46,992 nucleotides of DNA from Candidatus Caldilinea saccharophila (GTDB lineage: Bacteria > Chloroflexota > Anaerolineae > Caldilineales > Caldilineaceae). Where the stretch lies: contig JADJVW010000062.1 of NCBI GenBank assembly GCA_016710365.1, positions 1 through 46,992 of the forward strand, given 5' to 3'. The notes beneath the pieces are model-generated. The model made no database searches. It had not been told where the DNA came from and saw only the letters and a program-made list of their open reading frames with translations. The translations under genes and the position numbers were made by a program. This document shows positions 35,002-46,992 of the stretch, one piece after another; the first letter of the stretch is position 1, and each line of letters opens with the position of its first letter.

Positions 35002-35481
35002 GTATATGTGACAACGCCGCTTAACAATGCGTGTACGCGGACGGCTGGATGCGCACCGCTACAGTGGCTTTATCGTGACTTTGGTTTTTTTCCGTTTCAT
35101 GGGCGAGGTCTCGTCCCTCCAGCCGCCGGTAACACAAGTCGTTTTGCGGACGGCTATGCCGCCCGCAAAACGTCCCGCTCACCGATGCAGCGGGGGTGGC
35201 TAGACCATCTCATGGGTGTGTTAAATTGGTCGTGAAGGCTCCTGGCAAGATTAGCTTCGTGACGTAGCTTCATCGTTTGCGCCATCTTCCTGCGTAAGCT
35301 GTCTGTAACCAGGCGCGTCCAAAATTTGGGGCATGAGACGAGTAACGAATGACGAATGAAGGTGGGCAATGGTCAATCGTCTTTCTTCCACCGTCAGCAT
35401 TCTTTTCGCCCCCCCTTTGCCAGACGCACCCGCTGTAACCTTGTGAGTTCACTTTGGGAACTCATAGGTTACAATAGCAAA
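35002..35481. other. 480-bp non-coding, hairpin-rich spacer with a repeated TAACA-N10/11-GCGGACGGCT element
   Basis: TAACA at 35022 and at 35130 are each followed 15-16 nt later by GCGGACGGCT (35037-35046 and 35146-35155). The second copy lies in a 10-bp stem (CGTTTTGCGG 35140-35149 with 35163-35172). CGGCTGGA near 35043 can pair with TCCAGCCG near 35117. The TAAC...GCGGACG pattern resembles the left half of integron attC sites, but no clear GTTRRRY right end was found. A GAGTAACGAATGACGAATGA string near 35336 looks like half of another dispersed repeat. No protein-coding frame was recognised. Confidence 0.5.
35435..35475 (+). promoter_or_regulatory. HigBA promoter-operator
   Basis: GTAACC...TGAGTTC (35435-35450) and GAACTCA...GGTTAC (35458-35472) form a long imperfect palindrome. 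It overlaps a TACAAT -10 box (35470-35475) with TTCACT 16 bp upstream. The start codon of the toxin gene follows within 10 bases without a Shine-Dalgarno, so a very short leader is likely. The palindrome fits autorepression by HigA. Confidence 0.7.
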
Positions 35482-35760
35482 ATGATCAAGTGCTTTGCCC
35501 ACAAAGGGTTGGAACGATTTTTCTTAACCGGTAGTAAGGCCGGTATTCAACCTCGTCACGCGGCTCGTTTGCGGCTAATCCTGGCGCAATTGCATCAGGC
35601 ACGTACGCTGGATGACATGAACATCCCAACCTTGCATCTGCATGAACTGAAAGGCAATCGTCAAGGTGATTGGTCCGTTACGGTACAAGCGAACTGGCGT
35701 ATCACGTTCCGCTTTGTGGAGGGAAATGCCGAAGTCGTCGATTATGAAGATTATCATTGA
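35482..35760 (+). CDS. higB: HigB-type toxin, RelE/ParE superfamily
   Basis: 92 residues from the ATG at 35482; an upstream in-frame ATG would place the operator palindrome inside the gene and is rejected. The sequence has the HigB pattern: KCFAHKGLERFFLTGSKAGI, HAARLRLILAQLHQA, LHLHELKGNRQGDWSVTVQ, NWRITFRFVEGNAEVVDYED. Members cut mRNA on the ribosome. It is directly followed by the antitoxin gene, the toxin-first order usual for higBA. Confidence 0.9.
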   Translation: MIKCFAHKGLERFFLTGSKAGIQPRHAARLRLILAQLHQARTLDDMNIPTLHLHELKGNRQGDWSVTVQANWRITFRFVEGNAEVVDYEDYH

Positions 35761-35767
35761 GGATAAA

Positions 35768-36082
35768 ATGCCGATGAAAATGTATAACCCGCCTCATCCT
35801 GGGGAACTCATCAAAGGGTTGTGGCTCGACCCCCTGGGCGCCAGTATTACGGAGGCTGCTCATGCGCTGGGGGTAAGCCGGAAAACCTTATCCAAGATCA
35901 TCAATGGCAAAGGGCGTGTTACCCCGGAGTTTGCACTTCGTCTCTCCATCACCTTGGGGAGCAGTCCAGAGAGTTGGCTGGGGCATCAGGCCGCCTATGA
36001 TCTTTGGCAGGTTGAATTGCACCGTTCGGAATTACACGCCGTACCGCTATCCGTGCCTGCCGCGAGTACTACACCTGTCTAG
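35768..36082 (+). CDS. higA: HigA-type antitoxin, XRE-family DNA-binding protein
   Basis: 104 residues from the ATG at 35768, with GAGG across the toxin stop codon; an ATG at 35744 inside the toxin gene is possible but has no such site. The N-terminus MYNPPHPGELIKGLWLDP is the HigA signature. The helix-turn-helix reads SITEAAHALGVSRKTLSKII. It neutralises HigB and represses the shared promoter at 35435-35475. Confidence 0.93.
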   Translation: MPMKMYNPPHPGELIKGLWLDPLGASITEAAHALGVSRKTLSKIINGKGRVTPEFALRLSITLGSSPESWLGHQAAYDLWQVELHRSELHAVPLSVPAASTTPV

Positions 36083-36185
36083 CGACCGTGAGGGGGCCGA
36101 ACATCCATTGCACCGGATGGACGGGGATGAAAGGCAAATTTCGCTTATTCTGCTTTCGTTCGTTTGTTCGTCCACCCGCCCACCG

Positions 36186-36559
36186 GTGATGCTAGACGTT
36201 GGCGACGTAGACCTGATTGGTGGCCGGATTGACCGCTACGGCCACGGAGCTCGCGCCGTCGATGACCGTCACGATGGCGCCCCCGTAGTTGGCCACACGA
36301 ACTCCATCAGGCCCACCACAATGGCGTAAACAATGCCGATCCCATCCAAAGCGGTTTCCTGATCAGCGCAGCAATCGCCCTGCTCCTGCGCCGGCGCAAT
36401 CTGCCGCTAGCCGGAACGTTCAGCCAGTCAGTCAGTTTGTCGGAGGATAGGCAAGCAGTCACAGGGACCGCCGCCCAGCCCGGCCGCCAGCAGTACGCCC
36501 GTGATCAAAAAGCGAATACCTTTGGTGAGAGGATACCGGTGTGTGCGTCCCGTTGTCAT
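36186..36559 (-). pseudogene. Remnants of a secreted YVTN-type beta-propeller gene
   Basis: A minus-strand ATG at 36559 starts a convincing signal peptide (TKGIRFLITGVLLAAGLGG) but meets a stop after 42 codons. Further along the same strand one frame reads RVANYGGAIVTVIDGASS followed by VAVAVNPATNQVYVAN and a stop near 36192, a clear YVTN/NHL-like repeat unit. The stretch between is out of frame. The gene seems to have shrunk to its two ends. Apart from these remnants I see nothing else in 36083-36682; the GTCTAGC/GCTAGAC pair near 36078 and 36191 forms a weak inverted repeat. Confidence 0.5.
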
Positions 36560-36682
36560 GAGGCTGCGGTCATGCGCTGGGTGGGACAATTTGTCCCGTC
36601 TAACGCGGGTTGACGGTTCCCTGCCCTTCCGCTACCATCACTCCATCTACCTTCATCCACTTGATGCGACCGAGCACCCGCC

Positions 36683-38229
36683 ATGCGCGACCAACTACTT
36701 GCGATCGACAACGGCACCCAGAGCGTGCGCGCCCTGCTCTTCGACCTGCGCGGCAACCTGCTTGCCAAAGCGCAGGTGCACATCGAACCTTACTTTGCGC
36801 GCCAGCCAGGCTGGGCGGAGCAAAACCCGGAGTATTACTGGAGCGCGCTTTGTCAGGCATGTCAGGCGCTGTGGGCTAAGCCCGACGTGCACAAGGACGC
36901 CATCGCCGGCGTGGCGTTGACGACGCAGCGCGCCACGGTCATCAACGTCGACCGGCATGGCAAGCCGTTACGCCCTGCCATCGTGTGGCTGGATCAGCGA
37001 CGCACACTCGGACAGAAACCGCTCGGCGGGCTGTGGGGATCGGCGTTCAAAGCCGCGCGCATGTCGGAGACGATTGCCTACATCCAGGCCGAGGCGGAAG
37101 CGAACTGGATCCGCACCCATGAGCCGGAGATCTGGGCCGAGACCTATAAATATCTCTACCTGTCTGGCTATCTCACCTTCAAACTGACTGGCCGCTTTGC
37201 CGACTCGGTTGGCTGCCAGGTTGGCTTTATGCCTTTCGATTACAAGCGGCTGCGCTGGGCATCCAAGGGGACTGGAAATGGCGCGCCGTGCCGATGGACG
37301 CCGGCATCTTGCCTGATTTGGTCCCACCCGCTGGGCAGATCGGCGAAATCAACGAGCAGGCCGCCGTCGCGACTGGGATTCCTGTAGGACTTCCGCTGAT
37401 TGCCGCCGCGGCCGACAAAGCGTGCGAGGTGATCGGCGCGGGCGCGCTCGAAGCGCACATTGGCTGTCTCAGTTACGGCACGACCGCCACGATCACGACG
37501 ACGCAGACGCGCTACATCGAGCCCATCCCGCTCATCCCACCCTATCCTGCCGCCATCCCGCACGCCTACAACCTGGAGGTGCAGATCTATCGCGGCTTCT
37601 GGATGGTGAGCTGGTTCAAAACTGAGTTCGGCCAACGTGAGTTGCAACTGGCCGAAGAACAGGGCGTCGCGCCCGAAAAATTGCTCGACGACCTGGTGGC
37701 GGATGTGCCGCCCGGCTGCGACGGGTTGATGCTCCAGCCCTACTGGTCGCCCGGCCTCAAGACGCCGGGGCCGGAGGCGATGGGTGCAGTCATCGGCTTT
37801 ACAGACGTGCACACGCGCGCCCATCTCTACCGGGCGATCCTGGAGGGTCTGGCCTACGGGTTGCGCGAGGGCAAGGAGCGCCTGGAGAAACGCGCTGGCG
37901 CGCCCATCACCGAACTGCGCATCTCTGGTGGTGGATCACAGAGCGATGCGGCCATGCAACTCACGGCAGACATCTTTGGGCTGCCAGCGAGCCGCCCACA
38001 TGTGTACGAGACATCAGGATTGGGGGCGGCCATTGACGCCGCGGTCGGGCTGAATCTACATCCCGATTTCGCCACCGCCGTGCGCGAAATGACGCGCGTC
38101 GGTGAGGTCTTCGAGCCAAACCATCGCACGCATGTCATGTACGACCAGCTTTATCGGCGCATCTACCTTCACCTGTACGAACGATTGAAGCCACTTTATA
38201 AGGACATACGGAAAATTGTCGGACGGTGA
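36683..38229 (+). CDS. FGGY-family carbohydrate kinase, frameshifted at about 37260
   Basis: The N-terminal half starts at 36683 with QLLAIDNGTQSVRALLFDL and VALTTQRATVINVDRHGKPL. The other frame takes over near 37260, where KRLRWA continues as IQGDWKWRAVPMDAG if one base is restored at TGGGCATCC. The C-terminal half has IAAAADKACEVIGAGALEAH, YGTTATITTTQTRY, FTDVHTRAHLYRAILEGLAY and the ELRISGGGSQSDAAMQ motif. Total about 515 residues. It differs clearly from the kinase at 15.6-17.2 kb, so it is not a duplicate. It stands alone, without a transporter next to it. Substrate unknown; kinases of this family act on polyols and ketoses. Confidence 0.87.
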
Positions 38230-38248
38230 AACAGGGCAGGAACCTTGA

Positions 38249-38281
38249 CTGGCGCGACGCACGCCGGACGCTGCACGCCAG
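38249..38281. terminator. Possible bidirectional terminator hairpin between convergent genes
   Basis: CTGGCG (38249-38254) pairs with CGCCAG (38276-38281) between the kinase stop at 38229 and the convergent lamin-tail gene end at 38294. The spacer is GC-rich and carries CGCCGGACGCTG-like repeats. No T-tract is present, so terminator function is tentative. Confidence 0.3.
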
Positions 38282-38293
38282 CGCGAATGCCGA

Positions 38294-43935
<5,642 letters not shown>

Positions 43936-44153
43936 TGCCGCTCCTTTCGAGAGCGCCGGCAGCACAACCCTATCAGCTAGAACTTGCTATTCCACGCATG
44001 AACTACTGAACCACATTGATTACTGGCGACATTTGATTGAGCAACAGGGCCGCTCAACGCACGGTGATGACGGGATCATACCGTTTGCAGGTGGTGACAA
44101 AATCCGTCACTTGTCGGAGTCAAACTATGAGGATCGAAGCTGAATCAGGATCG

Positions 44154-45458
44154 TTACATGCCACGCGCGTTAAGGTTGGCAACGTCGCCATCCTGGGCCA
44201 GTGTAAAGACCATCCGCAGCCCTTGGGCGCCCAAGCGTTGCGGATGAATCTGGCTGCCATGTGCGCGGACAATCGCATCGGCTAGGGCGAGACGAAGGCG
44301 CACGGTCGCTTGCGTCTGACCACGCACATCTTCGTCGCCAAAGAAGAGTTTGAAGATGGCGTCGGCGTCTTCAGGACGCAGCCCCTCAAAGGTATCGATG
44401 ATTTCGATCAACGCGCCGTTGCGTGCAGGATAGGCATTGATCTTGACGCTGCCGCCTTTGGGCACGCGCTGGATTGCATCTTCGACTAAATTGGTCAGCA
44501 CGCGGCTGATTTGCCGCACATCCATCGCAATCAGAGGAATGCCAGGCATACAACGACTCGTCAGCGTAATATTTTTCTGGTCTGCGGTGTGGAGAAGGGT
44601 TGCAACGGCGTCTTCGATCAGTTCATCAATGTGCGCCGGCGTCCGTTCGAGATGAATGCCGTTGATGTCCAACTGCGCCATGTCATAAAGATCATCGATG
44701 AGATCGGAAAGCGCGTTAATGTCGCGCCGCGCAGTGCGGAGATAAGGCTTGACCTTTTCTGGCGCAGTGACGAGTCCTTCGGCAATCCCGTCAATTGTCG
44801 TGCGCGCTGATAGCAGCGGCGCCCGCAGATCGTAGCCGATCCAGGCCATCAAATCGCGACGCAAATGGTTGAGCTGATGCTCTTTGCGGTCGGCGCTTTC
44901 GAGTTTAGCGGCCATGGCGTTGAACACCGCCGCCAGGCGCGACAGTTCGTCGTTGTCGTCGATTTCAACGCGCACATGATACCGTCCCATCGCCAGCGAT
45001 TCGGCGGCATTCGTCAGCGAGGCAAGCTTGTCGGTGATCGCCGCCGATTGCATATAGCCGATAGCAGCGACAACGCCAGATGCAAATAGCATAAGGATGA
45101 TGACCAGCAAGGTATCGTAGGGATGAATAAAAAGCAGGCTACCTGCCACCCACATCATGACGAGAATCAGCCCTGCCGCCAATAAATACCCGGCCAATAC
45201 GACGGCGCCGACACGCGGGATGCGATAGATATAGCGCATGCGGTAGGCAACGAATCCTGCTGCACCGACCATCAAAACGCCGCCGCCTAACAAAGCTGTC
45301 ATGATCTGAAAATCGAGGATCGTCGGGAGTGCAAACCACCAGAAGAAGGCCAACGTCACCCCGTAAAGTCCTACGAGGGCTGCCACAAACCAAATAAATG
45401 ACGTCACAGCACGACGAACGGGGCATAGATCATAGTCGATCACTCCAGACGTTTTCAT
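44154..45458 (-). CDS. Membrane histidine-kinase homologue with a degenerate catalytic core
   Basis: 434 residues. Four membrane helices lie within residues 20-137, then a HAMP-like segment (ITDKLASLTNAAESLAMGRY), a dimerisation helix and an ATPase-like domain. In the H-box the usual SHELRTPL is GYDLRAPL, so phospho-acceptor His is Tyr209 (codon TAC). In the N-box NLVEDAIQ the second Asn is Asp. The G1 motif is DTFEGL instead of DxGxGI, and G2 is VRLRLALADAIVRAHG without the GLGL glycines. Helical periodicity and fold are otherwise kept without stops, so this is a pseudokinase rather than a decayed gene. It may act as a sensor scaffold. It overlaps no response regulator in the window. Confidence 0.85.
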   Translation of the reverse strand: MKTSGVIDYDLCPVRRAVTSFIWFVAALVGLYGVTLAFFWWFALPTILDFQIMTALLGGGVLMVGAAGFVAYRMRYIYRIPRVGAVVLAGYLLAAGLILVMMWVAGSLLFIHPYDTLLVIILMLFASGVVAAIGYMQSAAITDKLASLTNAAESLAMGRYHVRVEIDDNDELSRLAAVFNAMAAKLESADRKEHQLNHLRRDLMAWIGYDLRAPLLSARTTIDGIAEGLVTAPEKVKPYLRTARRDINALSDLIDDLYDMAQLDINGIHLERTPAHIDELIEDAVATLLHTADQKNITLTSRCMPGIPLIAMDVRQISRVLTNLVEDAIQRVPKGGSVKINAYPARNGALIEIIDTFEGLRPEDADAIFKLFFGDEDVRGQTQATVRLRLALADAIVRAHGSQIHPQRLGAQGLRMVFTLAQDGDVANLNARGM

Positions 45459-45459
45459 A

Positions 45460-45489
45460 CGTTTGCCAGTTGCGCATGGCTGGCAAACG
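45460..45489. promoter_or_regulatory. Inverted repeat immediately before the pseudokinase start codon
   Basis: CGTTTGCCAG (45460-45469) and CTGGCAAACG (45480-45489) form perfect 10-bp arms with a 10-nt loop, one base before the ATG at 45458. No Shine-Dalgarno is visible. It can be an operator or an mRNA hairpin covering the initiation region. Confidence 0.55.
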
Positions 45490-45528
45490 CTCCACGATGA
45501 TCACAAAATCGGCGCGCGGTCTCCAGAC

Positions 45529-45557
45529 TTGAACGGCTCACTGCACTATGCTACAAT
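45529..45557 (+). promoter_or_regulatory. Sigma-70-type promoter
   Basis: TTGAAC (45529-45534), a 17-bp spacer and TACAAT (45552-45557) lie 32 bp upstream of the ATG at 45590. Confidence 0.65.
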
Positions 45558-45589
45558 CGCCTGCCAATCCGCTTACAGAAAGGTTTGCT

Positions 45590-46333
45590 ATGTCAGCGAT
45601 CTATTCAGATGCTGAAGCACGGCGCCGCACGGTGTTGGTCGTCGTCCTCAATAATGATGTCGACTTTGCGCGTGCTGCAAGCGCAGGCTGGTATCGAATT
45701 CCCCAGCGCAAAGCGCCGCGCCGCATTGGCGCAGACTTCCTTGCATTCTATCAGACTGGGGCATTTCACCAACAGCCCGAAGCACAGACGATCACCTTTT
45801 TTGCCGCTACACGACGCTACCGGTTGTGACCCGGCGCGAATTGCTGCCCGATGAGGCCGACCACCCGCGCGCCAATGATTATTATTATCGCATCGATATC
45901 GGTCCTTTGCAGCGATTGGAACGACCGGTGCGCGCCACCACCTTTCGCCGGTTGACCTTTATTCACACGACAGTAGATCGGCTCTTAGCAGCCGAGGATG
46001 TCAAGGAACTTTTTCAAGTGGACGACCCCTTTGAGCAATTGTGGTCGGCGCTGCGCGAACACAATTTGCGCCCCCTCAAGAACCGCCTCACCGGTGACCG
46101 TCCGGTCCGATATTACGCTACGCGCGCGCGGCGGCTATTTGGGCATCACTTGTCAAGACGAACGAACCACTCAAGAGTCACGCCAGCTTCCCCCCACCGA
46201 ACGCTGGGAGTTTCTCCATCTCCCTGAAACGCGTATCGCCGCCGACTTGGAGGGTTGCCTCCGTCAAATCGGCGCCGCGCTGTTGAAACTAGGCGGATCG
46301 GTGCTGAATCAGAGTCCTGTAGAGATTGAATAA
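45590..46333 (+). CDS. Conserved hypothetical protein, two frameshifts (about 45824 and 46125)
   Basis: AGAAAGGT precedes the ATG at 45590. The first frame (VLVVVLNNDVDFARAASAGW, FLAFYQTGAFHQQPEAQTIT) stops at 45829. Restoring a G at TTG(G)TGACC joins it to VTRRELLPDEADHPRANDYY, YRIDIGPLQRLERPVR and RRLTFIHTTVDRLLAAEDVK. A second change in the CGCGCGCGCG run at 46121-46130 joins GGYLGITCQDERTTQES and the tail ending LGGSVLNQSPVEIE. The full protein is about 248 residues, soluble, with a PUA/EVE-like feel to its first third (WYRIP, FLAFYQT) but no firm family. The conservation pattern suggests a nucleic-acid-related function; this is a guess. Confidence 0.6.
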
Positions 46334-46396
46334 CTTGAATAAAACGGCGCGGCATCACCTGTGTGGCCGTTGCCACCACCAGCAGAGGATAATAGT

Positions 46397-46992
46397 ATGT
46401 TTATTTCGTTTATTTCATGCAGTCGTCGCAGCCTGAGTTTTCTAGTAGCGTTTACTGCGATTATGGGGCTTGGCGCAATGACCACTCAGCTCCCCTTGCA
46501 TGCGCAAAGCAGCGGCTTACCCGGCGATACAATACCCGGTGAGACGATCCCGCCGGACGCACCGGCATTTTTCTGCCGCTGGTCTCCGCGGCAGAGGCGC
46601 CCCCCGACCAGCTGCCCCTCTCCCTACGCGTCACTCCCGGTCGAACCGCCGCCCAGCGACCGGCCCGCGGAGGCGCATCCCGATCTGAATCTGGCTCTCC
46701 GCGGCTTTGTGGAAACAGCAGGTCATCTTGGGCTGGTCAATTATGGGGAGACACCGACCCGCAGGCGCCGCAGATCGACGGCATGTTCGACCCGCCGCGT
46801 CTGCCCACCTTCCCGGCGCTTTATCAGGTGTACGATTGGAACTGGGGCTGCGCCCCGCCCGCCGGCTGCCGCGGTGAACCCATCTCAGGCTATCCGGTGA
46901 CATTGCTGGAAATGGCGACCGCCGTCAACGAGCAAATCCGCATCCCACGCCGCGCGCCATCGATCACGGGCGATTTCAACGCGCTCGTGCTC
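46397..46992 (+). CDS. Start of a secreted protein, frameshifted and cut by the right window edge
   Basis: The ATG at 46397 opens a signal peptide (SFLVAFTAIMGLGAMTTQLP) cleaved before QSSGLPG. The frame then breaks near 46567, 46635 and 46748. The best path reads FLPLVSAAEAPPDQLPLSL, then HPDLNLALRGFVETAGHLGL, then DPQAPQIDGMFDPPRLPTFP and LYQVYDWNWGCAPPAGCRGE, and is still open at the last base. The final part resembles exported proteins with peptidase-like or binding domains, but no family is recognised. Three indels in about 200 bp make this the most error-dense spot of the window. Confidence 0.55.

Noticed and set aside
35002..35481. A definite integron attC site
   Set aside because: Left-half-like repeats are present but the conserved GTTRRRY right end and a paired integrase are not; kept only as a hypothesis.

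Overview
The window most likely comes from a member of the Chloroflexota (Caldilineales/Anaerolineae-like). This is inferred from high-GC coding style, secreted proteins with Thr-Pro linkers and lamin-tail repeats, an IFLPMIAR-type C-terminus, RbsABC-type sugar loci and dispersed intergenic palindromes. No rRNA, tRNA or CRISPR array was seen.

Layout: 1-1.3 kb is a decayed DDE transposase running off the left edge. 1.6-5.0 kb is a large SARP/AfsR-type regulator (minus strand). 5.1-10.9 kb (plus) holds a small conserved protein and three secreted proteins: a short exported protein, a roughly 1050-residue helical protein and a cadherin/Ig-like protein. 11.0-11.7 kb is a Nudix hydrolase with a tiny coupled ORF. 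11.7-28.2 kb (minus) is one long sugar-catabolic cluster. It contains an SDR, an L-fucose/arabinose-isomerase-like protein, a GH38-type glycosidase, a CUT1 ABC importer without its own ATPase, a small secreted protein, an unusually long MDR dehydrogenase, an FGGY kinase and a complete RbsBAC-type (CUT2) importer. A divergent regulator at 28.4-30.1 kb fuses a DeoR helix-turn-helix, a periplasmic-binding-like sensor and a DeoR C-terminal sensor. The shared control region shows two good sigma-70 promoters and inverted repeats. 30.2-33.1 kb has a MoeA/PBP-like fusion and a divergent APH-like kinase. 33.1-36.1 kb is an AT-richer, all-plus, cassette-like stretch (CurA-type oxidoreductase, P-loop kinase, HigBA toxin-antitoxin) with repeated hairpins. 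36.2-36.6 kb holds remains of a YVTN-type secreted gene. 36.7-38.2 kb is a second FGGY kinase. 38.3-43.9 kb is a giant secreted lamin-tail-repeat protein. 44.2-45.5 kb is a membrane histidine-kinase homologue that has lost its phospho-acceptor histidine and key ATP-binding residues. 45.6-47.0 kb has a conserved hypothetical and the start of another secreted protein.

Two features cut across the window. First, at least nine long intergenic palindromes of several sequence classes sit immediately 3' of genes, and some supply the stop codon. Second, many otherwise well-preserved genes carry single-base indels, often G/C run collapses, which points mainly to uncorrected assembly errors rather than real pseudogenes. 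Frameshifted genes are therefore reported as whole loci with the break positions given.

Working model of the sugar cluster: CUT1 imports an oligosaccharide, the GH38-like enzyme cleaves it, and RbsBAC imports a monosaccharide. The isomerase, SDR, MDR and FGGY kinase channel it to central metabolism, under the fused regulator. The substrate cannot be fixed from sequence.
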